Shown piece after piece: positions 36,517-45,625 of a DNA stretch of 64,000 bases. How positions within the stretch are numbered: position 1 is the first letter of the stretch; every line of letters begins with the position of its first letter. The notes below the pieces were generated by a model. That model saw nothing but the letters and a program-made list of their open reading frames with translations, was not told where the DNA came from and made no database searches. Source of the stretch: Achromobacter agilis (lineage in GTDB: Bacteria; Pseudomonadota; Gammaproteobacteria; Burkholderiales; Burkholderiaceae_B); contig NZ_UFQB01000003.1 of the NCBI RefSeq assembly GCF_900496965.1, positions 248,001-312,000 of the forward strand. Reading direction: 5' to 3'. A program made the translations under genes and the position numbers.

Positions 36517-38064
36517 ATGATCGATTTGAACGAAAAACGCGCCACGGGGCCCGTCATACGGCTGCATTCCGCCGACAACATCGTGGTGGCGCGGGTGCCC
36601 ATCGGCATCGGGACGGCGGTGACTTCCGAGGGGATCGTCAGCCGCAGCCAAGTGCCGGCCGGGCACAAAATCGCGGCGCGGGACCTGCGCGCCGGCGAAC
36701 CCATCCTGAAATACAACGTCTGTATCGGCTTCGCCGCGGTGGACATCCAGGCGGGCACGTATGTGCATTCGCACAATATGGAGTTCCAGGAGTTCGACCG
36801 GGACTACGCGCATGCGCGGAAATACGTGCCCACCGAGGTCCTGCCCGAGTCCGAACAGGCGCGTTTCCAAGGCATCGTGCGCGCCAACGGGCAGGTGGGC
36901 ACGCGCAATTACATCGGCATCATGGCAACGGTCAATTGCTCGGCGACGGTGGTGCACCGCATTGCCGCCGCCTTTACGCCCGAACTGATGGCCGCCTATC
37001 CTAATGTGGACGGTGTGGTGGCGCTCAGCCATGGCATGGGTTGCGGCATGGAAATGTCCGGCGAGCCGATGGATCTGCTGCGCCGTACGATGGGAGGGTA
37101 CGCCTGCCACGCGAACTTCGCGGGTGTGCTGATCGTTGGGCTGGGCTGCGAGCGCAACCAGTTGGACGCCTTGCTCAAGGACCAGGGCCTCGAAGCGGGC
37201 GCGCGCCTGAAAACCTTCATCATGCAGGAGACCGGCGGCACGCGCAAAACCATCGAGGCGGGCGTCGCTGCGGTCCAGGCCATGCTTCCCCAGGCAAACG
37301 AGGTATCGCGGGTGCCGGTGCCGGCGCGCCACCTGAAGGTCGGCCTGCAGTGCGGCGGGTCTGATGGGTTCTCGTCGATTACCGCCAACCCGGCACTCGG
37401 CGCCGCCATGGACATCCTGGTACGCCACGGCGGCACCGCCATCCTGTCCGAAACGCCGGAGATCTACGGGGTAGAGCACACGCTGACGTCGCGGGCGCGC
37501 AATCGCGAAGTCGGCGAGAAGCTGGTGCAGCGCATCCGCTGGTGGAAAGAGGATTATTCGCCGGGACGCGATGTGCAGATCAATGGCAAGGTCAGCCCGG
37601 GCAATCAGATGGGCGGGTTGGCGAACATCTTCGAGAAATCGCTGGGATCCTCGATGAAGGGCGGCACGACCGGGTTGATGGAGGTGTACCGCTACGCGGA
37701 GCCGGTGCGGCAGCCGGGCATGGTGTTCATGGATACGCCCGGATTCGATCCCGTGTCCGCGACCGGGCAGATCGCGGGCGGCGCCAACATGATCTGCTTT
37801 ACGACGGGGCGCGGTTCCATGTTCGGCGCCAAGCCCGTGCCTTCGATCAAGCTGGCCACTAATACACCGATGTACGAACGGCTGACGGAAGACATGGACG
37901 TCAATTGCGGAGACATCCTGGACGGCACCGCTACGCTGCCGGAAGTGGCCCAGCGCATTTTCGAGGAGATCCTGCTCGTGGCTTCAGGCACGCGCAGCAA
38001 GAGCGAACTGCTGGGGCTGGGCGATCACGAATTCGTCCCCTGGAACATCGGCGTCGTGAGCTGA
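36517..38064 (+). CDS. UxaA family hydrolyase (altronate/galactarate dehydratase type)
   Basis: 515 residues. An N-terminal SAF domain (about 10-90) is followed by the UxaA/GarD catalytic region, with GYACHANFAGVLIVGLGCERNQ near 195-215, QCGGSDGFSSITANPALG near 280 and CFTTGRGSMFG near 430. These iron- or metal-dependent enzymes dehydrate hexonic or hexaric acids to 2-keto-3-deoxy acids. Gene order suggests that the Bug protein imports or senses the acid and the DapA-family enzyme processes the keto-deoxy product. Which sugar acid is used cannot be stated. Confidence 0.88.
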   Translation: MIDLNEKRATGPVIRLHSADNIVVARVPIGIGTAVTSEGIVSRSQVPAGHKIAARDLRAGEPILKYNVCIGFAAVDIQAGTYVHSHNMEFQEFDRDYAHARKYVPTEVLPESEQARFQGIVRANGQVGTRNYIGIMATVNCSATVVHRIAAAFTPELMAAYPNVDGVVALSHGMGCGMEMSGEPMDLLRRTMGGYACHANFAGVLIVGLGCERNQLDALLKDQGLEAGARLKTFIMQETGGTRKTIEAGVAAVQAMLPQANEVSRVPVPARHLKVGLQCGGSDGFSSITANPALGAAMDILVRHGGTAILSETPEIYGVEHTLTSRARNREVGEKLVQRIRWWKEDYSPGRDVQINGKVSPGNQMGGLANIFEKSLGSSMKGGTTGLMEVYRYAEPVRQPGMVFMDTPGFDPVSATGQIAGGANMICFTTGRGSMFGAKPVPSIKLATNTPMYERLTEDMDVNCGDILDGTATLPEVAQRIFEEILLVASGTRSKSELLGLGDHEFVPWNIGVVS

Positions 38065-38086
38065 TCCGGCGGCCGTCATCCGCGGC

Positions 38087-38124
38087 CCCGCCAGGGACGA
38101 TCGCGAATGATCGTCCCTGGCGGG
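38087..38124. terminator. Hairpin between the convergent dehydratase and DapA-family genes
   Basis: CCCGCCAGGGACGATC (38087-38102) and GATCGTCCCTGGCGGG (38109-38124) are a perfect 16-bp stem with a GCGAAT loop. It lies in the 79-bp gap between two convergent stops and could end both transcripts; no T-run follows. Confidence 0.6.
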
Positions 38125-38143
38125 CGCCCCCGCAGGGCGCGAA

Positions 38144-39079
38144 TCAGGATCCGGCCAGCGTATCGGCGCCAGGCATGTCGAAACCAATGCCGTCCAGCGC
38201 GGCTTTCAACGCCGCGGTTTGCGCGGCGTTCAATTCGACCAGGGGCGGGCGCACCGTCGCCCAGGCGGCATCGCCGGACTTCCAGGCGATGGCGGCCTTC
38301 ATGGCCGGAATCATGGGGAACTGCTGGAATGCATTGCGGGTCGCGTTCAGCCCCGCCTGGCGTTCGTTGGCGTCCGCGTCCTGCCAGTGCTGGTGCAAGG
38401 CGACGATCGGGCCCGGATTGACGTTGCCGGTGGCCGTGATGCAGCCCACGCCGCCCGCGCGCAGAGTCTGGAGCAGGAAGGCCTCGCTGCCGGCATAAAC
38501 GTGGAACCCGCGCGGCGCAAAGCGTTCGATCATGGCCGCCGTGTTGCTCCAGTCGCCGCCGCTGTCCTTGACGCCCGCGACGATGCCCGGGTAGCGGTCC
38601 AGCAGGCGGTCGATCAGGTCCAGGCTCAACGGCACCTGGCTCACAGGCGGAATGTGATACAGGTACATGCGCAGCTTATCGTCGCTCACGCCTTCGATCA
38701 GTCCGGCGTAGTAGCGGAACAGGCCTTCGTCGCTCACGCCCTTGTAGTAGAACGGCGGCAGGACCAGCACGCCCATGCTGCCGCTACGGACAGCGTGGCG
38801 GGTCAGGGCGACGGCGTCGGGCAGCGCGCAGGCGCCCGTGCCGGGCATCAGGGCCGCCGGTTCCACACCGGCGTCCAGCAGCGCGTCCAGCAATTCGTGC
38901 TTTTCGCTCAGCGAAAGCGAGTTCGCCTCGGAATTGGTGCCAAAAATAGCCAGGCCGACCGATTGCTCACGCAGCCAGCGGCAATGCTTTACGTAGCGCC
39001 CCAGGGCCGGCCGGTGGGCCTCGTCGAATGGCGTCAATACCGGAGAAAAAACGCCGGGAATGCGGGCATGGGTCGTCAT
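38144..39079 (-). CDS. Dihydrodipicolinate synthase (DapA) family aldolase/dehydratase
   Basis: 311 residues from ATG 39079. The Schiff-base lysine is K171 in VAGVKDSGGD and the catalytic tyrosine Y141 is in YLYHIP. The pyruvate-binding motif is GTNSE at 47-51 in place of the GTTGE of true DapA, so a catabolic role is more likely than lysine synthesis. Relatives cleave or dehydrate 2-keto-3-deoxy sugar acids. It is divergent from a LysR gene and convergent with the UxaA-type dehydratase gene. Confidence 0.88.
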   Translation of the reverse strand: MTTHARIPGVFSPVLTPFDEAHRPALGRYVKHCRWLREQSVGLAIFGTNSEANSLSLSEKHELLDALLDAGVEPAALMPGTGACALPDAVALTRHAVRSGSMGVLVLPPFYYKGVSDEGLFRYYAGLIEGVSDDKLRMYLYHIPPVSQVPLSLDLIDRLLDRYPGIVAGVKDSGGDWSNTAAMIERFAPRGFHVYAGSEAFLLQTLRAGGVGCITATGNVNPGPIVALHQHWQDADANERQAGLNATRNAFQQFPMIPAMKAAIAWKSGDAAWATVRPPLVELNAAQTAALKAALDGIGFDMPGADTLAGS

Positions 39080-39206
39080 GATCTCTACTCGTCGTCGGGG
39101 GCAGGAGATTGGCGCGCCAGGAGCGGCGCGCCAGCAACATTCGATTCTGGCACTGATCCTGCCCATGAACATCTGCTGTTTAATTACTTCAATCCATAAA
39201 ATTGTT

Positions 39207-39230
39207 GTGGTTTGCGGTCGCTCAAACCAC
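39207..39230. promoter_or_regulatory. Inverted repeat, probable LysR-type operator
   Basis: GTGGTTTG and CAAACCAC are perfect 8-base arms around CGGTCGCT. The inner TTTG-N8-CAAA includes a T-N11-A core as in LysR-type sites. It ends 22 bp before the LysR GTG and lies in the 173-bp gap shared with the divergent DapA-family gene, so it fits autoregulation plus control of that gene. Confidence 0.65.
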
Positions 39231-39252
39231 GCAGCCAGAAAAGGGGGAGACT

Positions 39253-40149
39253 GTGGATACTCGATATGTGCAGAGCTTTGTGTCGGTGGTCGAAAGCGGA
39301 TCGCTGGCGGAAGCGGCTCGGCGCCTGGACCTGACCCCGGCCGCCATCGCGGCGCGGGTGCGCACCCTGGAGGACGAGCTTGGCGCAACCCTGATCAAGC
39401 GGGTGGGCCGCAGCGTCAAGGCGACCGAGGCCGGCCTGAAGGTTCTGGAGCGGGCCCGCGCGGTGCTTCGCGAAGTGCGCGACCTGCGGGCCAGTGCCTG
39501 CGACGATGCCCCGCTGGGCGAACTGCGCCTGGGGGTGTCGGCTTCGGCCCTGACGGGGACCATGCCCGCCGTCCTGGCGCGCCTGTACCGGCGCATGCCG
39601 AAACTTGCCGTGTTCATGGAGCCTGGGACGTCCAATCACTTGTATCACCGGGTGATCAACGGGGATCTGGACGCCGCCTTTATCGTCAAGCCCCAGTTCA
39701 ATCTGTCGAAGGGCTATGCGTGGCGGCTGGTCACCGAGGAACCGCTGGTGGTGCTGGCGCCGCCGGACACCCTGAGCGAGGATGCGCACGAATTGATGAG
39801 GACGCAGCCCTTCATACGGTACGACCGCAACGTCTGGGGCGGCCGCTTGGCGGATCAATACCTGCGGCAGCACGACATTACCCCGCGCGAGCGCCTGGAG
39901 GTCGATGGCCTGATGGGGATCGCCTGCATGGTGTCGGAAGGGTTGGGCGTGTCGCTGGTACCCGATTGGGCGCCAGACTGGCTCGACAGCCGGCGCGTCA
40001 AGCGGGTGCTTTTGCCCGGGCGAGCGCCGTTGCGCCGAATGGGCATCATATGGGCGCGGCACATGCCGCATTCGGCCCTGGCGGAAGCGTTTGTGGAAGA
40101 GGCCGCATTGGCGTTGAACCTGCCGGACCGCGGGCCGAGCGGCGATTGA
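39253..40149 (+). CDS. LysR family transcriptional regulator
   Basis: 298 residues from GTG 39253 (VDTRYVQSF), behind GGGGGAG; the frame extends upstream only through the inverted repeat. The helix-turn-helix is at about 1-60 (LAEAARRLDLTPAAIAARV), followed by a periplasmic-binding-like effector domain with HRVINGDLDAAFI. LysR proteins usually control a divergent neighbour, here the DapA-family gene, and probably the whole 35447-39079 module. The effector would be a pathway intermediate. Confidence 0.92.
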   Translation: MDTRYVQSFVSVVESGSLAEAARRLDLTPAAIAARVRTLEDELGATLIKRVGRSVKATEAGLKVLERARAVLREVRDLRASACDDAPLGELRLGVSASALTGTMPAVLARLYRRMPKLAVFMEPGTSNHLYHRVINGDLDAAFIVKPQFNLSKGYAWRLVTEEPLVVLAPPDTLSEDAHELMRTQPFIRYDRNVWGGRLADQYLRQHDITPRERLEVDGLMGIACMVSEGLGVSLVPDWAPDWLDSRRVKRVLLPGRAPLRRMGIIWARHMPHSALAEAFVEEAALALNLPDRGPSGD

Positions 40150-40191
40150 TTGGCCGTTCGCGCCGGGTAGAAGCAGGGCCGCCATGAAAAA

Positions 40192-40228
40192 CACCCCGGA
40201 AGCTGGAACATGTCCAGCTTCCGGGGTG
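40192..40228 (-). terminator. Terminator of rne (possibly bidirectional)
   Basis: CACCCCGGAAGCTGGA and TCCAGCTTCCGGGGTG form a perfect 16-bp stem around ACATG. On the minus strand it is followed by TTTTTCATG, so it ends the rne transcript about 40 bp after its stop. It may also stop the convergent LysR transcript. Confidence 0.85.
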
Positions 40229-40268
40229 CGGTTTACTACCGGGCAAGCCTTTTCAGGCTTGCGGCGGA

Positions 40269-43200
40269 TCAGTGACGCGTCTCGATCTGAACCAGGGGTT
40301 CGTTGGAGACGGCCGCGACCGGCTTGCGCTCGCGGCCCAGGCGGACCGGCGTGTGCGTGGCGGCGATGCGCAACTGCGTCTGAGCGTGGCGGTCCGGGTC
40401 GGTTTCAACCCACTGCAGGCCAGCGGCGTTCACCACGTCATGCAGGGCCTGGGCCTTGGCCGACGGGGCCGCGGCGGGCACCACGATAGGCTGTTGCGCG
40501 CTGGCCGGCGCTTGCGCTGCGGCGGGAGCCGGGGCGGGCGTGACGACCGGCGCGGGGGCTTCCACCTGGACCGGCACGGCGGGGGGCGTGATCACGGGTT
40601 CGGCCGCGGCGGTTTCCACGGGGGCGGCGGGAGCCGCGGGCGCGGAGACTTCGCTGGCGGGCTGCACCACGACTGGCTGCGTCGCATCGGCGGCAGGGGC
40701 GGTTTGCACGGGCTGGGCGACGGGCTCGGCGGCTTGCGCTTGCACGGGCTCGGCCTGCTGCTGGGGCGCCTCGACCGGGGCGGCTTCCGCCTGCTCGACT
40801 TGCACCGGAGCGGCTTCGACCGGCTGGGCCTGAGGGGCTTGCACCGCTTCCGCCACGGCTTGCGCGGGCGCTTCGGCGGGCTGGGCGGCGCCTTCCGGTT
40901 GCTCGCCGGCTTCTTCGTCGGCGCCTTCCTCGAGCTGCTCGTCTGCGGCCAAACCTCCTTCTTCCTGGCTGCGGCGGCCACGGCGGCTGCGGCGGCGGCG
41001 GCGCTTGCGTTCCGGATCGGCTGCATTTTCCGCACCTTCGGCGCCCGGAATGGCATCGGCGGTCTGCTCGACGGCCTCGGCGGCTTCCTGGATCGCGTCC
41101 GAGGCGGGCGGCTGCGTGGTGTCGGGCAGGGCGGTCGCGACCGTCTGCGCCAGGGCGGCGACCATGCTTTCCTGTTCGCTCATCGGCGCGTCGGACTGGC
41201 CTTCCTCGCGGCGGTTGCGGCCGCGGCCACGGCGGCGGTTACGGCCAGCGCCGGTATCCTCTCCGGCAGCCTGCTCGGCCTGCTCGGGGCGGTTCGACGC
41301 CAGGGCCGATTGCGTGGCCTGGGTGTCGCGCTCGGCGCGGGCTTCGTTGCGGTTGTGGCGTTCGCCGCGTTCCTGGCGCTCGCCTTCGGCGCGACGGCCG
41401 CCGCGCACGTGATGGCGGCCGCCTTCGCTGCCTTCCGCGCCTTCGCCGCGCGATTCGCCGCGGCGGTTGCGGTTGCGGTCCGAGCCATGGCGCTCGCCAC
41501 GGCGTTCCTGGCCATCATGGTTGCTGCGGCCCTTGCCGCGGCCGGAGGCGGCGCGCTTGGCGCTGTCATCCTGGGCGGCGGGGGCGGGCTTGGCCGTGTC
41601 GGCATTGCCGGTCAGCCATCCGACCAGCCGCTTGAACAGGCCGCCCAGACCGCCGGAGGCTGCCGGAGCAGGTGCGGCGGCGGGAGCGGGGGCCGGCGTG
41701 GAAACGGGGGCGGGTTGCGAAGGCGTGATGCCCTTGACCAGCGCTTCCGGACGGGACTTGACCTCGTGCTCGCGCGGCTGCCAGGGGGCGTCCGTGGCCG
41801 GGGCCTCGACCAGTTCGAAGCTGGTCTTCAGCTCTTCCAGGCGGGGATCGTCGTGACGCAGGCGTTCGATGTGGTGATGCGGGGTCTCCAGGTGCTTGTT
41901 GGGGATCAGCAGCAGGTTGACCTTCAGGCGGGCTTCCATCTTGGTGATGTCGGCGCGCTTTTCGTTCAGCAGGTAGGTGGCCACGTCGACCGGCACCTGG
42001 GCGTGCACGGCGGCGGTGTTTTCCTTCATCGCCTCTTCCTGCAGCAGGCGCAGCACGTGCAGCGCGCTGGACTCGGCGTCGCGGATCACGCCGGTGCCGT
42101 TGCAACGCGGGCAGGTGATGTGCGAGCCTTCATTCAGGGCAGGGCGCAGGCGCTGGCGCGACAGCTCCATCAGGCCGAAGCGCGATATCTTGCCCATCTG
42201 GACGCGGGCGCGGTCGAAATGGAGGGCATCGCGCAGGCGCTGTTCGACGGCGCGCTGGTTCTTGCTGTCCTCCATGTCGATGAAGTCGATGACGATCAGA
42301 CCGCCCAGGTCGCGCAGGCGCAGCTGGCGGGCCACTTCGTCCGCCGCTTCCGAGTTGGTGCGCAGCGCGGTTTCTTCGATGTCGGCGCCGCGGGTGGAGC
42401 GGGCCGAGTTGACGTCCACGGACACCAGCGCTTCGGTGTGGTCGATGACGATGGCGCCGCCCGAGGGCAGCTGCACCGTGCGCGAGTACGCCGTTTCGAT
42501 CTGGTGTTCGATCTGGAAGCGGGAGAAGAGCGGGATGTCGTCGCGGTAGCGTTTGACGCGCTGGACGTTGTCAGGCATCACCACACTCATGAAGGCGGTG
42601 GCCTGATCGGCGATCTCGTCGGTATCGATGAGGATTTCACCGATTTCCGGGGAGAAGTAGTCGCGGATGGCCCGGATGACCAGGCTGGACTCCAGGTAGA
42701 TCAGGATGGGCGCGGAGTTGTCGCGCGCGGCGCCGTCGATGGCCGTCCAGAGCTGCAACAGGTAGGACAAGTCCCACTGGAGTTCTTCGACGTTGCGGCC
42801 GATGCCGGCAGTGCGGGCGATGATGCTCATGCCCTGGGGCAGCTCGAGCTGCTCCATGGTGTCGCGCAGTTCCTGGCGGTCTTCGCCCTCGACGCGGCGC
42901 GAAACGCCGCCGCCACGGGGGTTGTTGGGCATCAGGACCAGATAGCGGCCGGCGAGCGAGATGAACGTGGTCAGGGCGGCGCCCTTGTTGCCGCGTTCTT
43001 CCTTTTCGACCTGGACAATCAGTTCCTGGCCTTCGCGCAGGGCGTCCTGGATGCGGGCACTGCGGACGTCTACGCCTTCCTTGAAGTAGCTGCGGGCCAC
43101 TTCCTTGAAGGGCAGGAAGCCGTGGCGGTCTTCACCGTAGTTGACGAAGCAAGCTTCGAGGCCGGGTTCGATCCGGGTGATGACACCTTTGTAGATGTTG

Positions 43201-43316
43201 CCTTTGCGTTGTTCGCGGCCGGCAGTCTCGATGTCGAGGTCGATGAGTTTCTGCCCATCGACGATAGCGACGCGTAATTCTTCCTGATGCGTCGCATTGA
43301 ACAGCATGCGCTTCAT
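40269..43316 (-). CDS. rne: Ribonuclease E
   Basis: 1015 residues. The catalytic half has an S1 domain (about 36-120), active-site aspartates D301 and D344 and the Zn-link C402/C405 (CPRCNGTG), each two residues before its E. coli equivalent. From about 540 the tail is disordered: Pro/Ala linkers, an arginine-rich RNA-binding part (about 600-720) and a long Ala/Val/Pro/Glu/Gln part to about 970. The tail would scaffold RNA degradation partners; micro-motifs for enolase or PNPase could not be identified. It is divergent from rluC, with a long structured leader. Confidence 0.95.
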   Translation of the reverse strand: MKRMLFNATHQEELRVAIVDGQKLIDLDIETAGREQRKGNIYKGVITRIEPGLEACFVNYGEDRHGFLPFKEVARSYFKEGVDVRSARIQDALREGQELIVQVEKEERGNKGAALTTFISLAGRYLVLMPNNPRGGGVSRRVEGEDRQELRDTMEQLELPQGMSIIARTAGIGRNVEELQWDLSYLLQLWTAIDGAARDNSAPILIYLESSLVIRAIRDYFSPEIGEILIDTDEIADQATAFMSVVMPDNVQRVKRYRDDIPLFSRFQIEHQIETAYSRTVQLPSGGAIVIDHTEALVSVDVNSARSTRGADIEETALRTNSEAADEVARQLRLRDLGGLIVIDFIDMEDSKNQRAVEQRLRDALHFDRARVQMGKISRFGLMELSRQRLRPALNEGSHITCPRCNGTGVIRDAESSALHVLRLLQEEAMKENTAAVHAQVPVDVATYLLNEKRADITKMEARLKVNLLLIPNKHLETPHHHIERLRHDDPRLEELKTSFELVEAPATDAPWQPREHEVKSRPEALVKGITPSQPAPVSTPAPAPAAAPAPAASGGLGGLFKRLVGWLTGNADTAKPAPAAQDDSAKRAASGRGKGRSNHDGQERRGERHGSDRNRNRRGESRGEGAEGSEGGRHHVRGGRRAEGERQERGERHNRNEARAERDTQATQSALASNRPEQAEQAAGEDTGAGRNRRRGRGRNRREEGQSDAPMSEQESMVAALAQTVATALPDTTQPPASDAIQEAAEAVEQTADAIPGAEGAENAADPERKRRRRRSRRGRRSQEEGGLAADEQLEEGADEEAGEQPEGAAQPAEAPAQAVAEAVQAPQAQPVEAAPVQVEQAEAAPVEAPQQQAEPVQAQAAEPVAQPVQTAPAADATQPVVVQPASEVSAPAAPAAPVETAAAEPVITPPAVPVQVEAPAPVVTPAPAPAAAQAPASAQQPIVVPAAAPSAKAQALHDVVNAAGLQWVETDPDRHAQTQLRIAATHTPVRLGRERKPVAAVSNEPLVQIETRH

Positions 43317-43827
43317 GAGAGGGGTTCTCCGTTGTCATGACGCGCCGATATCGGCGCGTGACCTCGGGTCACTCGGGCTGCGGGCTGAAGCGGGCAAGAA
43401 AGAATGCGGACCGTACCTGGGCGGCGCCCAGGCGTATCCGCCGCGGGTCAGGCGGGCACGTCGTGCCGTGGGGCACGGGGTTCTGTCAGCAGGAGGGTCA
43501 GCTTCACTGAATGTGGTTTGACGGAAAGATTGCTGTGAACGGCAGTTGCGGTCGGAATGGTTGCCCACGCGCAGCTGGTGCTTTAAATATGCGACGATTC
43601 TTGCAGTGCTTCAGAGCCGCTTGCGGCATGCAACGGACCTGCTGGGACAGCGGGCAAAATGAATGCCACACCACTATCCGGCAGGGCGCGGTTGCGCCGG
43701 CGACCAAGAGACCCAGGGACTGAATGAGCAGGCAGTACAATGGCGGCCCACGCGCTCGACGGAGTTGCGCACAGTTGCATCTCTACGTCAGGCGGCTAGT
43801 TCAGCCCCTTTAGGCTGTCCCGATTAT
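43317..43827. promoter_or_regulatory. rne leader and rne/rluC divergent control region
   Basis: About 510 bp without a gene. Next to the rne start lie a 20-base palindrome (43340-43359, ACGCGCCGAT and its complement) and GTGACC-TCG-GGTCAC (43358-43372). Further up, CGTGCC (43462-43467) can pair with GGCACG on either side (43455-43460 or 43472-43477), giving two mutually exclusive hairpins. E. coli rne autoregulates through leader hairpins, and this layout suggests something similar. An AT-rich patch at 43581-43590 may hold a promoter. Confidence 0.55.
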
Positions 43828-44805
43828 ATGTCGCTTTCCGCAATGCGCAAAGAAACTTCCTCCCCCTCATCTCCCTCTAAAGCCGCTCCCTCCGTCCGCA
43901 TGGTGGAAGTGGGCGCCGAGCACGCCGGCCAGCGCCTGGACAATTACCTGGTCAGGCTGTGCAAGGGCGTCCCCAAAACGCACATCTACAAGGCCATCCG
44001 CGGCGGCGAGGTGCGGGTAAACAAGGGACGTATCTCGGCCGACTACCGCGTCGCCGAAGGCGATGTCGTCCGCATTCCGCCGCTGCGGTTGCCCGATGCC
44101 GGCACGCCCCGTCCGGTGCCGGGCGCGGAATTCCCCATCGTCTTCGAGGACGACGCGCTGCTGGTGGTGGACAAGCCCGCCGGCGTGGCGGTACACGGAG
44201 GCAGCGGCGTGTCCTTCGGCGTGATCGAGCAGTTGCGGGCCGCCCGGCCCGGCGCCAAGTTCCTGGAGCTGGCGCACCGGCTGGACCGCGAGACCTCGGG
44301 CCTGCTGATGGTGGCCAAGAAGCGCAGCGCGCTGCTGGCGCTGCATTCCATGCTGCGCGAAGGAAAAGGGGACAAACACTACCTGGCGCTGGTCGAGGGC
44401 GATTGGGTCAACGACCGTCAGCACATCAAGCTGGGCCTTTCCAAGTGGACCACGCAGTCCGGCGAGCGCCGGGTCAAGGTGGACCCGGACGGGCAGTCGG
44501 CGCACACCATTGTCACGCTCAAGCGCCGGTTCGGCGGCTACAGTCTGGTGGACGCCGAGCTGCGCACCGGGCGCACCCACCAGATCCGGGTGCACCTGGC
44601 CGCCAGCGGCTTTCCCATCGTGGGCGACGACAAGTACGGCCATGACGAGGTGCGGGCGCATTTTGCGCGCCAGGGCTTCGGCAGGATGTTTCTGCACGCC
44701 CACCAATTGACGCTGGCTCACCCCACCACGGGCGAGCCCCTGACGCTTACTGCCGAACTGCCCCCGGCTTGCGTGAAAATACTGAAACAACTGGAGTCGG
44801 TCTGA
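43828..44805 (+). CDS. rluC: 23S rRNA pseudouridine synthase RluC
   Basis: 325 residues from ATG 43828; ATG 43843 is also possible and the frame is open further upstream without a ribosome site. An S4 RNA-binding domain (about 30-90: GQRLDNYLVRLCKGVPKTHIYKAIRGG) is followed by the RluA-type catalytic domain with the nucleophilic Asp in HRLDRETSG. It modifies uridines near 955, 2504 and 2580 of 23S rRNA (E. coli numbering). The rne-rluC divergent pair is conserved in many Proteobacteria. The next gene starts 1 bp after its stop. Confidence 0.93.
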   Translation: MSLSAMRKETSSPSSPSKAAPSVRMVEVGAEHAGQRLDNYLVRLCKGVPKTHIYKAIRGGEVRVNKGRISADYRVAEGDVVRIPPLRLPDAGTPRPVPGAEFPIVFEDDALLVVDKPAGVAVHGGSGVSFGVIEQLRAARPGAKFLELAHRLDRETSGLLMVAKKRSALLALHSMLREGKGDKHYLALVEGDWVNDRQHIKLGLSKWTTQSGERRVKVDPDGQSAHTIVTLKRRFGGYSLVDAELRTGRTHQIRVHLAASGFPIVGDDKYGHDEVRAHFARQGFGRMFLHAHQLTLAHPTTGEPLTLTAELPPACVKILKQLESV

Positions 44806-44806
44806 T

Positions 44807-45475
44807 ATGTCGTATTCGCTGGTCGTTTTTGACTGGGATGGCACCCTGATGGATTCCACGCACAGCATCGTGGCCGCCATCCAGGGGGCTTGCCGCGACC
44901 TGGACCTGGCGGTGCCGTCGGCATCCGACGCCAGCTGGGTAATTGGTCTGTCCCTGGAAAGCGCCCTGCGGCGAGCCGTTCCGGAACTGACGCAGGCCAT
45001 GCTGCCGCGTTTCCTGGAACGCTACCGTACGCATTACCTGCTGCGGGATCCTGAGTTGCGCCTGTTCGAGGGCGCGCGGGAACTGCTGACCGAACTGGCG
45101 GAGCAGAACGTGCGCCTGGCGGTCGCTACCGGCAAGAGCCGAGTCGGCCTGACCCGCGCCTTGGCCGCGACGGGGTTGGGGCCGCTTTTTGACGCCACCC
45201 GCACCGCCGACGAAACCTTCAGCAAGCCGCATCCCGCGATGCTCCACGAACTGATGCAGGAGCTGGACGTGGCGCCGGACCGCGTGGTGATGATCGGCGA
45301 TACCTCGCACGACCTGCAGATGGCGATCAACGCGGGCGTGCACGGGCTGGGGGTAACCTATGGCGCTCATACGCTGAAGGAACTTGAGGGTTGTGCCCCT
45401 CAGGCCGTGCTCGACAGCGTGCCCCGCGTGCGCGAATGGCTGCTGCCGCGGGTTTTGGCTGGCGCCGAGCTGTAA
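44807..45475 (+). CDS. HAD-family hydrolase, phosphoglycolate phosphatase-like
   Basis: 222 residues. HAD motif I is DWDGTLMDS with nucleophile D9 and acid D11. Motif II lies in AVATGKSR and motif IV in MIGDTSHD. The alpha-helical cap between motifs I and II makes it a Gph-like phosphatase; the substrate may be 2-phosphoglycolate or a nucleotide. It follows rluC by 1 bp, a common pairing. A hairpin (45475-45509, AAGCCAG...CTGGCTT) follows directly and may be a weak terminator. Confidence 0.88.
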   Translation: MSYSLVVFDWDGTLMDSTHSIVAAIQGACRDLDLAVPSASDASWVIGLSLESALRRAVPELTQAMLPRFLERYRTHYLLRDPELRLFEGARELLTELAEQNVRLAVATGKSRVGLTRALAATGLGPLFDATRTADETFSKPHPAMLHELMQELDVAPDRVVMIGDTSHDLQMAINAGVHGLGVTYGAHTLKELEGCAPQAVLDSVPRVREWLLPRVLAGAEL

Positions 45476-45625
45476 AGCCAGGCGTTTTCGGGCGAGGAAC
45501 GTCTGGCTTGCCGGCCGGTCTATAAGAAATACCCGCAAGCGCCGCATCTGCGGCGGAATATCATGGAGCCCCGCGTCGTCCATGGGAGGCGCGGGCGTGA
45601 TTCCGCAGGCGCCACACCGGAGACC

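Noticed and set aside
40272..43277. A 1001-codon open frame on the plus strand, exactly opposite rne
   Set aside because: It mirrors the high-GC third-position bias of rne, is Gly/Arg/His-rich and matches no family; the minus strand encodes a complete RNase E.
43511..43723. Small ORF in the rne/rluC gap
   Set aside because: 70 codons, Cys/Arg-rich composition, no ribosome site and no likeness to a known protein; the region looks regulatory.
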